A stretch of DNA of 64,000 nt from Alphaproteobacteria bacterium (GTDB lineage Bacteria; Pseudomonadota; Alphaproteobacteria; Rs-D84): positions 1-64,000 of the forward strand of contig JAFGMC010000010.1 in NCBI GenBank assembly GCA_016927735.1, in the 5' to 3' direction. A model generated the notes under the pieces. That model did no database searches. It saw nothing but the letters and a program-made list of their open reading frames with translations, and had not been told where the DNA came from. A program made the translations under genes and the position numbers. Of this stretch, positions 1-9,992 are shown one piece after another (position 1 is the stretch's first letter; every line of letters starts with the position of its first letter).

Positions 1-43
1 AATGCGCGTATTAAAACCTGGCGAAATACTGAAAATTCCATAA
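1..43 (+). CDS. C-terminal fragment of a protein truncated by the window edge, possibly LysM-type (..RVLKPGEILKIP*)
   Basis: Open frame from the left edge ending in TAA at 41-43; the terminal peptide resembles the end of a LysM repeat. Confidence 0.35.
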   Translation, partial: MRVLKPGEILKIP

Positions 44-160
44 CTAGCTCCTGTTAATGTCTATAAACACATTCTTTGTACTCGAAGTTTAGCAAAAAAT
101 GCCGATTCGGCGCAAGGGTAAAAAAGAAAGCAAACTCAGCTTTTTCATCATTAAAAACAA

Positions 161-188
161 AACTGCTCTAAATAGAGCAGTTTTTTAT
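161..188. terminator. Bidirectional Rho-independent terminator
   Basis: AACTGCTCTA-AA-TAGAGCAGTT followed by a T run. Confidence 0.75.
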
Positions 189-949
189 TTCCTCATCAAT
201 TTTTCAAGTTTCACTTTCAATTTTTTTAAATCTTCATATTTTTTTATTGTTCCTCTTTCTGCGATTGATATATCACCAGTTTCTTCGGAAACAACTAATA
301 CAACAGATTTTGATGATTCAGATAATCCAATAGCCGCCCTATGACGAGTTCCATATTTCCATTTTAATTCATTCTGGGAAAGTGGTAAAATTGCCCCAGC
401 AGATAAAATTCTATTATTATCTATTATAACAGCACCATCATGAAGCGGTGTTTTATTAAAAAATATCGTTAATAGAAGTTCACTTGAAATTGCAGCATCT
501 AAAATTGTACCTTTTTTCTCGACAGCACCTTCATCGAACTTATCTTGTAACACTATTAATGCACCTGTTCTTTTTATAGACATATATTCAACTGCATTAA
601 CTATTTGATCAATAGATTTGTTAATTTCATCTTTATCTATACTTGCACGAAGTGATATTGAACTGAAAATTCCACGAAAGTTTCCCATCAAAGCCATAAA
701 TTTTCGAAGTTCTGGTTGAAAAATAACCACCAAACCAACTGATAAAAATAAAGAAACCCAATGTAAAAAACCACCTAATAAATCAAAATGTAACCAGTTC
801 ATAACAAAACTGGATACCCATAAAACACCCAATCCAACTAAACCGTGAACTAATTTCTCTGATGAAGTATTTTTTATAAATACTTTATAAAAAAACAAAA
901 GTATCGCGACAATTATCAAAATTTGAATAAAGCCAATCCAACTAAACAA
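185..949 (-). CDS. cdaA: Diadenylate cyclase, CdaA type (N-terminal TM helices plus DAC domain)
   Basis: DAC motifs LHDGAVII and GTRHRAAIGLSE; three predicted N-terminal TM segments. Confidence 0.9.
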   Translation of the reverse strand: MFSWIGFIQILIIVAILLFFYKVFIKNTSSEKLVHGLVGLGVLWVSSFVMNWLHFDLLGGFLHWVSLFLSVGLVVIFQPELRKFMALMGNFRGIFSSISLRASIDKDEINKSIDQIVNAVEYMSIKRTGALIVLQDKFDEGAVEKKGTILDAAISSELLLTIFFNKTPLHDGAVIIDNNRILSAGAILPLSQNELKWKYGTRHRAAIGLSESSKSVVLVVSEETGDISIAERGTIKKYEDLKKLKVKLEKLMRK

Positions 950-959
950 TTTTTCACCT

Positions 960-3038
960 CTATTTTATAAGATTCCCGACAAGTTCTGCCATAGGTTTAT
1001 TTAACCAATCTGGATCACCAGTTTTGACAACAACACCTTTTTCCATAGCTGTCTTGCAAGGGTGTTCATCTGATAACCAATTTTCCAATAATCCACCAGC
1101 CAGTAATCCAACACCAGCCCCTGCAACCAAACCTATACCACCAGTAAAAGGTGCCAACATTAAACCAATTCCTGTTGCAGACGCAAACTTACCAGCAACA
1201 GCCGCGCTATTTATTTTAATATCTGGTTCTGCCAATTCCCCTGAAAATTCTATAGAATTAATTACGTTACCAGTTATAGACAATTTCAATCCACGAACTG
1301 GCACTGTTGTCATTGATGTTTTCAAAGTCTCTTTTCCAAGATTCACATTTCCAGCCAACATCATGTTTATAGCGTTTGTTTCGACTGCTATACCATTAGT
1401 AGTTTCTACAATTCCATTTCTGATTTTTAAATTAATTGCTGCACAAGAAACAGTTATTTGATCATATTTCTTTTTTGACCTGAACATATCTTGAATATTA
1501 TGACGTAAGCTTGTTAAAAAATCTTCACCATATAAATATGAAATAATTTTTGCGTTTGCATAACCTGGTGCAACAGAATAAACATATAAAGGTCCTGTGA
1601 CTGTTGACATTAATTCTGATAAATCAAATCCTGTGGCTTCTAAATAAAACTCAAAATTTGTTGGTAATTCTGAAATACTATCCTTTTCACGAATTTCCTC
1701 CATAATTTCACCAACATATATTCTTTCCCCAAGACCAGCAGCACGTACAAATAATTTATCATTATTATCTGTCTGTACCTCTATAACAGCACTAACATCA
1801 CCATCTGCAAATTTTGTTTTTGTATCAACGTGCAATTTCGCGTCTTTTAAATATAAATTAGTATTTAAATTCTCTGCAACCATATCACGATAAATTTTTA
1901 ATTTATTTGCTGATATATTTAAATTCAAATTATAATTTTTTAAGAATTCCCCATAAAGCGGTGTATCTTTAAACACGTTTAGTTTACGCTTTGGTCGAAT
2001 CCATTCTTTTTCTGAAGAATATAAATTTGGAAATAGTTCATTTAAATCAAAATTTTCGGATTTTATGTTTATATTTATTGCAGGTGTTACAGAAGACCAA
2101 TCAACAATACCAGAAATATCAAATTCACTCCCCCCGATACTGACAGAAGATTTTCTTAGTGTAAAAGACTTTGTGCCGAACCCACCTGCCATATTAACAT
2201 CTAAAGGTGGTGTTTCTGGGAGATCCTGATTGAATATATTTCCTATCAATTTTATATTTGGAATACTCCCTTTTAATATAAAATCTATTGGTAATTTACT
2301 TTTACCTTCTAATGCGACATTGGCAACCAAAGCTTTACTTTTCACAGATAATGCAAGACGTACTGGGTAAACCTTGCGTTCTTCATTAAATTCTGAAAAC
2401 TGTAATATAAATGGATATATCTCCTGATCAAATTTTAACCATCCACTGTATTCAATTGCATTTTTTTTCGAATTTGAGCTGATGTAAAATCCATCTAATG
2501 AATACTCTGATTTACCAACATAAACATTAAAGTTTTTTAATTCTATCGAATCCAAACCAAAATCTATATTAAAAGGGTATTTACTTTTTGAAGTATTTAT
2601 AACTTCATCTGTTTTTGACTTTTCTTTAATATTTTTGTTATTATCAATTTTTTCATCTTGCTCGTCTTGTTTTACAAACAAAACAGCATCATAAATTTTT
2701 ATATTTTGTATTGTAGGATTATTTCGCAACAACGAAAATAAATTTAAAGTGACATCTATTTTTTTTGCGGAAAAGTTATTTTTTCCATCTCTTACTGATT
2801 TTAATAGAACATTAACATCATTCAGTTCAACTTTTGGACGTAAAGAAAACTTCCAAGAAATTTTTCCATTTATCTCCACGGGTAATCCGGTTGCATCCTG
2901 CAAGCCAGTTATCAAATCACCACGTAATGTTTCCAAATTTACCTGGGTAAATGCTATGAATACGGCAACAATCAAACCAATTACAAACATTGCGATAATT
3001 CTTGCAATCTTGAAAAATCTTTTTCGTCTGTAAAACAT
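960..3038 (-). CDS. AsmA family protein
   Basis: N-terminal TM, AsmA-like N-terminus and C-terminal AsmA_2-like region. Confidence 0.8.
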   Translation of the reverse strand: MFYRRKRFFKIARIIAMFVIGLIVAVFIAFTQVNLETLRGDLITGLQDATGLPVEINGKISWKFSLRPKVELNDVNVLLKSVRDGKNNFSAKKIDVTLNLFSLLRNNPTIQNIKIYDAVLFVKQDEQDEKIDNNKNIKEKSKTDEVINTSKSKYPFNIDFGLDSIELKNFNVYVGKSEYSLDGFYISSNSKKNAIEYSGWLKFDQEIYPFILQFSEFNEERKVYPVRLALSVKSKALVANVALEGKSKLPIDFILKGSIPNIKLIGNIFNQDLPETPPLDVNMAGGFGTKSFTLRKSSVSIGGSEFDISGIVDWSSVTPAININIKSENFDLNELFPNLYSSEKEWIRPKRKLNVFKDTPLYGEFLKNYNLNLNISANKLKIYRDMVAENLNTNLYLKDAKLHVDTKTKFADGDVSAVIEVQTDNNDKLFVRAAGLGERIYVGEIMEEIREKDSISELPTNFEFYLEATGFDLSELMSTVTGPLYVYSVAPGYANAKIISYLYGEDFLTSLRHNIQDMFRSKKKYDQITVSCAAINLKIRNGIVETTNGIAVETNAINMMLAGNVNLGKETLKTSMTTVPVRGLKLSITGNVINSIEFSGELAEPDIKINSAAVAGKFASATGIGLMLAPFTGGIGLVAGAGVGLLAGGLLENWLSDEHPCKTAMEKGVVVKTGDPDWLNKPMAELVGNLIK

Positions 3039-3053
3039 TTGACGCCTTATTGT

Positions 3054-4022
3054 TTATTCTGGTATTTTGAATTCTAGAAATTTAATTACAGGAAGCATAA
3101 AATTTGGCAATTCCGCACGAATAGTCATTATCTTTCCGCTACCTGGATGACGAAATGATAGCTTGTATGCAAATAAAAACAAGTTTTTTGTCGCAAGCAA
3201 AGAATTCAAAGTATCATCCAGTCTTTGTTCTTTATTATATAGTGTATCACCTATTATTGGTGCACCTAATGAAAAAGCACTGTGAATACGTAATTGATGT
3301 GTACGACCTGTCTTTGGAGAAAATGAAACCCATGACAAGGTTCCTGCAATTTCTGATATAACCTTATATTCTGTAATTGCACGATATGCTTTGACACCAG
3401 GCAGTACATTTTCTCCCTCTTCCAATATATGACCCTTTGTCATGAAATTATCAATAACACCAGAGCGCGGAGAAACATTACCCATTAATAATGCCAAGTA
3501 TTCTTTTTGTGCTGTTTTATCTTGGAACTCTTTTGATAATATTTGTGCTGACCTTTGATTTTTTGCAACAATTAAAACACCACTGGTTTCCTTGTCTAAT
3601 CTGTGAACCAAAGAAATTTTATCATACGGAAACATTTCTGCTGCCATTTTATCAACAGATTTTACTATTCCTGTTCCGCCTTGAACTGCCAGACCTGCAG
3701 GTTTATTAAAAATAACAATGTCTTCGTCATCATGAATTATACATTTTCTTAATTTTTCTAAATCAGCCAATGTAAATCTGTTTCCACTCTCTGTTTTTTT
3801 TATTTTATCTTGTTGGTATTGGGTAAGTGTAGGTGGAACCCGGACAATATCACCGGCGCGTAAAATTTCTTTTCCACGACAACGTGAAGAATTCAATCTA
3901 ATTTGTCCACCACGACAAAGTTTGTAAAATTCCGATGCAGACATTCCTGAGTAATGACGCAAAAACCAGCGCAATAATCTTGTGCCTTCTTCTGTTTCAT
4001 AAACTTCGATTGGTTTTTGCAT
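3054..4022 (-). CDS. rluC: RluC/RluD-family 23S rRNA pseudouridine synthase with S4 domain
   Basis: S4 region plus catalytic motif LVHRLDKETSGVLIVAK. Confidence 0.88.
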   Translation of the reverse strand: MQKPIEVYETEEGTRLLRWFLRHYSGMSASEFYKLCRGGQIRLNSSRCRGKEILRAGDIVRVPPTLTQYQQDKIKKTESGNRFTLADLEKLRKCIIHDDEDIVIFNKPAGLAVQGGTGIVKSVDKMAAEMFPYDKISLVHRLDKETSGVLIVAKNQRSAQILSKEFQDKTAQKEYLALLMGNVSPRSGVIDNFMTKGHILEEGENVLPGVKAYRAITEYKVISEIAGTLSWVSFSPKTGRTHQLRIHSAFSLGAPIIGDTLYNKEQRLDDTLNSLLATKNLFLFAYKLSFRHPGSGKIMTIRAELPNFMLPVIKFLEFKIPE

Positions 4023-4088
4023 ATATAAAAATCTACAAAAAACACAAGGTTAATACCAGAAAATTCTTATCACTTGTGTTTAATCTAG

Positions 4089-4559
4089 TTATTCACCGTA
4101 TATTATTCGTATTGTATTTTTTCCGTTTTCATCTGTGCATGTACCTATTGCGCCACCACGTTTCCCTTCGGACATCTGAAAATCGACCGAATCAGACCAT
4201 GCCTTGGTAATAAAGTATTCACAATCAGATTTTAACAAACCATTAATAGATAAAATAAATTGACGTGAATTAGCTGGATTTACAGCCAGTTCATAATTTC
4301 CACCATACGGTGTTTTTGGTGAAATTCCAATTGCACCAAAAATTGTTGAATTATTTATATTTGAAAAGTCATCATATTCACCCAACAATTGACGAACACC
4401 TGTCACAATTTGTACAACTTCGTCATTAACTGTTGTTCTTTTCTGGCTTTTCATTGCGGCGGAAATCATTGTTATTGCACCAACAGTGATTACACCCATA
4501 ATTGCCAATACACCCAACATTTCAATCATTGAACGTCCAGATTCTTGTTTCATTTCCAA
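4089..4559 (-). CDS. Type IV prepilin/pseudopilin-like protein
   Basis: Class III signal GRSMIEMLGVLAIMGVITVGAITMI. Confidence 0.75.
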   Translation of the reverse strand: MEMKQESGRSMIEMLGVLAIMGVITVGAITMISAAMKSQKRTTVNDEVVQIVTGVRQLLGEYDDFSNINNSTIFGAIGISPKTPYGGNYELAVNPANSRQFILSINGLLKSDCEYFITKAWSDSVDFQMSEGKRGGAIGTCTDENGKNTIRIIYGE

Positions 4560-4609
4560 ATCCTTTTTATTTTTTGCTATTGTACACTTATTATTCTATC
4601 ATACAAGTT

Positions 4610-6019
4610 ATGATTATTCAATTTTCTGATTTGATTGAATCCAGTCCTATGTCGCCTGGCATATACAAAATGTACGATGCCGAAGGTACCTTATTGTACA
4701 TAGGCAAAGCAAAAAATATTAAGGCCAGATTAAGGCAATATCTGGATACATCAAAGCTAGAATTACACAAACAAATTATGCGAACATTGGTCACAAATGT
4801 GACCTGGGAAACGACCAAAACCGAATCGGATGCCCTGATTTTAGAAGAACAGTTAATAAAAACCCAGAAGCCAAAATACAACATAATGATGCGGGATGGG
4901 AAAATGTACCCAATGTTGGCTTTGACAAATTCTGAATTTCCACGTCTTTTAAAATTCCGCGGAAAGATATCACAGAAACGTGATGTATTTGGTCCTTATC
5001 CATCTGTTTCTGCTTTGAACGAAACCATTAAAACAATTCAAAAGGTATGCAAACTGAGAACATGCACAGATACTTTTATGAAAAATCGTACGCGACCATG
5101 CCTGCTTTATCAAATTGGAAGATGCAGTGCACCATGCGTAATTCATCAAACTTCTTATAATGAAAATGTTCAATTGGCGCGCAAGATTTTAACAGGATAT
5201 AGTGAGCCTATTATTGCAGACTTATCAGAAAAAATGAAAAAGTTTTCTGATAATATGGATTTTGAATCTGCTGCCCAAATGCGTGATAAAATCGCTGCAC
5301 TTACACATACTTCTGTTCGTGGAATAAAAAACTACACACATCAAATTGGTATCAATTGGAACGAATCAGTTAATGAATTAGAAAAATGGCTTGGGATAAA
5401 AATTGACCAAGCTTGCGTTTTTGATAATTCACATTTATTTGGCAAGACCCCTGTTGGCAGCATGATTGTGTTTGGACACGATGGATTTATAAAATCAAAT
5501 TTCAGACACTTTAAATTAAAAGATGCGGCGCGCGCTGGCAATGACATAGCAATGATGGAAGAATTTATCACACGCGCAATCGCATGGGACAAAGATATAA
5601 ATTTAATTATTGTTGATGGTGGTATGGCGCAATGGAATATTGCACATAAAACAGCGCCAACAACTCCAATACTTGGTGTTACCAAGGGTTTGGTTCGTGA
5701 TGGTGACGAACATTTTATTATACCGAATGGTAAAACCGAAAGAAATATTCCAAAAGACTCAAAATTATTTTTATTATTACGTGCCGTTCGTGACGAGGCA
5801 CATCGTTTTGCTATTTCATTTCATCGGGCGCAATATGCAAAAACTATGACTGCCAGCAAATTGGATGATATCGAAGGAATTGGCCCAACAAGAAAACGTG
5901 CATTGTTGAATCATTTTGGTTCGGTCCGACAAATTGCGGATGCAGAATTGAACGCTCTGATTCATGTTCCAGGTCTTGGGAAATCGGCTGCTGAAAAAAT
6001 ATATTCATATTTTCATTAA
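4610..6019 (+). CDS. uvrC: Excinuclease ABC subunit C (short form, about 469 aa from ATG 4610)
   Basis: GIY-YIG domain (GIYKMYDAEGTLLYIGKAKN), UVR motif, RNase H-like FDNSH/IIVDGGMAQ, C-terminal HhH. Confidence 0.93.
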   Translation: MIIQFSDLIESSPMSPGIYKMYDAEGTLLYIGKAKNIKARLRQYLDTSKLELHKQIMRTLVTNVTWETTKTESDALILEEQLIKTQKPKYNIMMRDGKMYPMLALTNSEFPRLLKFRGKISQKRDVFGPYPSVSALNETIKTIQKVCKLRTCTDTFMKNRTRPCLLYQIGRCSAPCVIHQTSYNENVQLARKILTGYSEPIIADLSEKMKKFSDNMDFESAAQMRDKIAALTHTSVRGIKNYTHQIGINWNESVNELEKWLGIKIDQACVFDNSHLFGKTPVGSMIVFGHDGFIKSNFRHFKLKDAARAGNDIAMMEEFITRAIAWDKDINLIIVDGGMAQWNIAHKTAPTTPILGVTKGLVRDGDEHFIIPNGKTERNIPKDSKLFLLLRAVRDEAHRFAISFHRAQYAKTMTASKLDDIEGIGPTRKRALLNHFGSVRQIADAELNALIHVPGLGKSAAEKIYSYFH

Positions 6020-6056
6020 TAAGGGATATAATTATATCATTAAAAGGAGAACCCCT

Positions 6057-6656
6057 ATGAAAGCTTTTGTAAATTTTCTATCAATATTTAGAATACTTGC
6101 AGCATTTGCACTTATTCCAACAATAATGTTCCAAATGTATTGGTTAACATTTATCTTGTACTTTTTGGCAGCAGCCTCTGACTTCTTTGATGGGTGGTTG
6201 GCAAGAAAATATAAAGTCACCAGTAAAGTTGGTGGTGTCTTGGATCATATTGGGGACAAACTGTTGGTTGTTAATACATTGATTCTTTTGACAATAATGA
6301 TGCCTGTATGGTTTATAATTATCCCTGTAATCTTAATGATTGCACGCGAATTATATATCAGTGGTCTGCGCGAATTTTTGGGAACACAAAAAGTTGAAAT
6401 GCCCGTTCCAAAATCCAGATTTTCTATGGGAAAAATTAAAACACTATTACAAATGAAGGCAATAGGCACATTTCTGTTAATGTTTGCAATGGGGTCAATG
6501 ATCACACCTGATATGACCAGTAAGGTTTTGATGTATGCAATATACTATCTTCCATTTATTGCTGTTGGATTATTGTGGTTATCATTATTGGCAAGTATTT
6601 GGTCAGCCACCGAATACACATTTACATTTGTGGAAAAGTTAAAAAAGATAAAATAA
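6057..6656 (+). CDS. pgsA: CDP-diacylglycerol-glycerol-3-phosphate 3-phosphatidyltransferase
   Basis: CDP-alcohol phosphatidyltransferase motif ASDFFDGWLARKYKVTSKVGGVLDHIGDK; RBS AAGGAG upstream of ATG 6057. Confidence 0.9.
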   Translation: MKAFVNFLSIFRILAAFALIPTIMFQMYWLTFILYFLAAASDFFDGWLARKYKVTSKVGGVLDHIGDKLLVVNTLILLTIMMPVWFIIIPVILMIARELYISGLREFLGTQKVEMPVPKSRFSMGKIKTLLQMKAIGTFLLMFAMGSMITPDMTSKVLMYAIYYLPFIAVGLLWLSLLASIWSATEYTFTFVEKLKKIK

Positions 6657-6682
6657 AAAACCCGCCAAATGGCGGATTTTTA
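6655..6682. terminator. Rho-independent terminator between convergent pgsA and dnaJ
   Basis: CCGCCAAATGGCGG hairpin flanked by A and T runs. Confidence 0.75.
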
Positions 6683-7819
6683 AAACCAACTTTTTTTATC
6701 TGGTTTTGAATCAGCGAAATCTTTTAATATTTTCTTTTGTTTTTCATTTAACTTTGTTGGAACAGGCATCACAACTTCTATATATAAATCACCAAAGCTG
6801 CCGCTGCGTCTGACTGTTGGCATACCATGTCCACGAACACGTAATTTTTCACCAATTTGTGTACCAGCTGTTATCTTTACTGATAATTTTTTATCATCAA
6901 TTGTTTCAATTTCAATTTCACCACCCAATACAAGTGTGGTAAATGGTACATTTTCTTTTATCAATAAATCACTGCCCAATCTTGTAAATTTCTTATCTGG
7001 ACGGATTCTAATATCTAAATAGAAATCACCATTTTTTGCACCCAATGCGCCTGCTTCACCCTGACCTGCTAAACGAAGTCTGGCACCATCTTCAATACCA
7101 GCAGGAATTTCAACATCAATTGTTCTTTGTTTATGAACAGCCCCGAGACCTTCGCATGCAGAACATTTTTTCTTTATCTTGCGTCCCAATCCCTGACAAT
7201 CTGGACATGGTACTTCGACTGTAAAAAATCCTTTTTGCGCATGAACCGCGCCCGCGCCATGACAACGTTCACAAACAGGTGCCTGTTTACCATCATCAGT
7301 TCCAAAACCACCACATTTTTCACATTTTACATTGCTAGAAAATTTAACTGTATGTTTTTTTCCGAAATAAGAATCTTTTAAATCTATAACTACTTCGTCC
7401 AATAAATCACGCCCAGTCCGTGCATTACCAGATGCACGTCCTTCGCCACCACCAAAACCATCAAATCCAAAGCCCCGCATAGCCTCACGCAGGATATCTT
7501 CCATACCGCCGCCATTGCCACCACCCATATTAAAATGAAAATCACCATTACCAAATGGATTGCCACCACCAAAACCAGCACCTGCACCATTACCCCCAGC
7601 AAATGCGGTATCACCAAAGCGATCATAAGCTGCACGTTTTTGAGAATCACGCAAAATATCAAAAGCGTTGTTAATCTCTTTAAATTTTTCTTCAGAAGCC
7701 TTATCTCCTGAATTTTTATCAGGATGATATTTCATTACTAATTTATGATACGCTTTTTTTATATCTGCATCCGATGCATCACGCTGGACACCCAGAATTT
7801 CATATGGACTCTTATTCAT
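6680..7819 (-). CDS. dnaJ: Chaperone DnaJ
   Basis: J domain HPDKN, G/F region, four CxxCxGxG motifs. Confidence 0.96.
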   Translation of the reverse strand: MNKSPYEILGVQRDASDADIKKAYHKLVMKYHPDKNSGDKASEEKFKEINNAFDILRDSQKRAAYDRFGDTAFAGGNGAGAGFGGGNPFGNGDFHFNMGGGNGGGMEDILREAMRGFGFDGFGGGEGRASGNARTGRDLLDEVVIDLKDSYFGKKHTVKFSSNVKCEKCGGFGTDDGKQAPVCERCHGAGAVHAQKGFFTVEVPCPDCQGLGRKIKKKCSACEGLGAVHKQRTIDVEIPAGIEDGARLRLAGQGEAGALGAKNGDFYLDIRIRPDKKFTRLGSDLLIKENVPFTTLVLGGEIEIETIDDKKLSVKITAGTQIGEKLRVRGHGMPTVRRSGSFGDLYIEVVMPVPTKLNEKQKKILKDFADSKPDKKSWF

Positions 7820-7968
7820 AATATTAACCTAAATATGTTTTTGCTGCCCTTAATATATAATAATCTAGTAAAAATAATCAAGTGGTTAAGAACGAATCAT
7901 TGTCAACCTGATAAAAAAATTTATTCTTTCACTTGATTGAAATCGAATAATGTTTTAATAATTGGGCT

Positions 7969-9948
7969 ATGGTCGAAAAAATTAATCATTCTTATGACGC
8001 ATCTGATATCCAAGTTTTAGAGGGTTTAGAACCAGTTCGCTTGCGTCCAGGCATGTATATCGGTGGAACGGACGAGAAAGCCTGGCACCATTTACCTGTT
8101 GAAATTATGGATAACTCTATTGACGAGGCAGTTGCTGGATTCGCAAAAAAAATTACTGTTAATATGATAGACAGTAAAACTATTGAAATTATTGATGATG
8201 GTCGCGGTATCCCTGTTGATGAACATCCAAAATATCCTGGAAAATCTGCATTGGAAGTTATTCTTACATCACTTCATTCTGGCGGTAAATTTAATAACAA
8301 TGTTTACAAAACAAGTGGTGGATTGCATGGTGTTGGCAGCAGTGTTGTTAATGCCCTGTCATCAGAAATGATTGTTAATATTTTCAGAGATGGATTTGTT
8401 TGGACACAAACTTTTTCACGTGGCAAACCAACCAGCCAAATAATCAAGGGTGATGCAACCAAGAATCATGGTACATCTATACGTTTTACATTGGATGATC
8501 AAATATTTGGTGCTGCGGCAGTATTCAAGCCTGTAAAAATTTATCGTATGGCACGTGCCAAGGCTTTTCTATCCAGCGGGGTCCGCGTTGAATGGAAATG
8601 TAATCCAGAAATTCTGACCGAAGACATGAATATAGAGGCAGAAACTAATTTCTATTATCCAAATGGTGTTGCTGATTTCTTGGAAGGCAAAACAAATTCA
8701 AAACCACGTATATTGCCAAAAATATTCAACGGTAATGTTGATTTTCCTGATGATTCTGGACATGTTGAGTGGGCTTTGACATTTTTAACAGATGAAAATG
8801 GTGCGGCGTCTGATGATGGATTCTTTGCTTCATATTGCAATACTATTGCAACTATTGATGGCGGAACACACGAATCGGGATTTAAATCTGCAATTACCAA
8901 GGGTTTAAAAAACTATGGTGAAAAGATAAATAACAAATCTGCCAGCACAATTATCAGCGAAGATGTATTTGATTCTGTTGCTGCCATTGTTTCTGTTTTT
9001 TATAAATCACCACAATTCTTGGGTCAAACCAAAGAAAAACTTTCAAATCCAGAAATTGCAAGATTTACAGAAAACGCTTTACGTGATCCTTGGGAAATTT
9101 TTTTGGCATCTGATCCAAAAACCGCAAATGCTTTATTAGAATTCGTGGTTAATCTTGCCAATGCACGTATAAAAACAAAACAAGTCAAAGATATTGCACG
9201 TAAAACACCGACCAAACGCGCACGTATGCCTGCAAAACTTGCCGATTGTTCAAAGCATGGCGTCGCTGGTACAGAGCTGTTTCTGGTCGAAGGGGAATCT
9301 GCGGGCGGCACTGCAAAACAAGCGCGTGACCGTGCAACCCAGGCCATTATGCCACTACGTGGCAAGGTATTAAACGTTATGTCTAATTCAGATGAACGTT
9401 TTACTGCTAACAAAGAATTAAACGAGTTGATTGATATTATCGGTGCCGGCACCGCCAAGGATTGGGACGAATCCAAATTACGTTATGAAAAAATAATTAT
9501 AATGACCGATGCGGACGTTGATGGCAGCCATATTGCATCATTGTTAATGGGATTCTTTTATCAGTATATGCCGCAACTGATTCATGGTGGACATTTATAT
9601 TTGTCTTGCCCACCGTTGTATAAATTAACACATGGCTCTGAATCCATTTATGTTGATACAGATGAAGAACTGGAAGAACTAAAAAATACAAAGTATAAGA
9701 ATAAAAAGATTGAAACTTCTAGATTCAAGGGACTCGGGGAAATGATGCCAAATCAGTTGAAAGAAACAACTATGTCAATAAAGACAAGGCGTTTAATTCA
9801 GGTTGAATTACCACCAAAAACTGAAGAAGGTGCCGAAGACACTGAAAAAACGAAGGTATTAATTTCAGAACTTTTGGGTAAAAAACCAGAGTTCAGATTC
9901 AAGTTTATAACCGAGCATGCAAAATTTGTAAAAGATTTATTTGTATAA
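7969..9948 (+). CDS. parE: DNA topoisomerase IV subunit B
   Basis: YDASDIQVLEGLEPVRLRPGMYIGGTDEKAWHH, GHKL ATPase, TOPRIM (EGESAGG, DADVDGSHI); length typical of ParE. Confidence 0.92.
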   Translation: MVEKINHSYDASDIQVLEGLEPVRLRPGMYIGGTDEKAWHHLPVEIMDNSIDEAVAGFAKKITVNMIDSKTIEIIDDGRGIPVDEHPKYPGKSALEVILTSLHSGGKFNNNVYKTSGGLHGVGSSVVNALSSEMIVNIFRDGFVWTQTFSRGKPTSQIIKGDATKNHGTSIRFTLDDQIFGAAAVFKPVKIYRMARAKAFLSSGVRVEWKCNPEILTEDMNIEAETNFYYPNGVADFLEGKTNSKPRILPKIFNGNVDFPDDSGHVEWALTFLTDENGAASDDGFFASYCNTIATIDGGTHESGFKSAITKGLKNYGEKINNKSASTIISEDVFDSVAAIVSVFYKSPQFLGQTKEKLSNPEIARFTENALRDPWEIFLASDPKTANALLEFVVNLANARIKTKQVKDIARKTPTKRARMPAKLADCSKHGVAGTELFLVEGESAGGTAKQARDRATQAIMPLRGKVLNVMSNSDERFTANKELNELIDIIGAGTAKDWDESKLRYEKIIIMTDADVDGSHIASLLMGFFYQYMPQLIHGGHLYLSCPPLYKLTHGSESIYVDTDEELEELKNTKYKNKKIETSRFKGLGEMMPNQLKETTMSIKTRRLIQVELPPKTEEGAEDTEKTKVLISELLGKKPEFRFKFITEHAKFVKDLFV

Positions 9949-9960
9949 AAATAGTTTATT

Positions 9961-9990
9961 AAAAAACCGCCAAACTGGCGGTTTTTTTTA
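9961..9990. terminator. Rho-independent terminator between convergent genes
   Basis: CCGCCAAACTGGCGG plus T8. Confidence 0.8.
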
Positions 9991-9992
9991 AA

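Noticed and set aside
1024-1461. ORF on the + strand inside the AsmA gene
   Set aside because: Antisense shadow ORF of a well-supported CDS; no RBS or recognisable domain
9024-9476. 150-aa minus ORF inside parE
   Set aside because: Antisense to the conserved TOPRIM region of ParE
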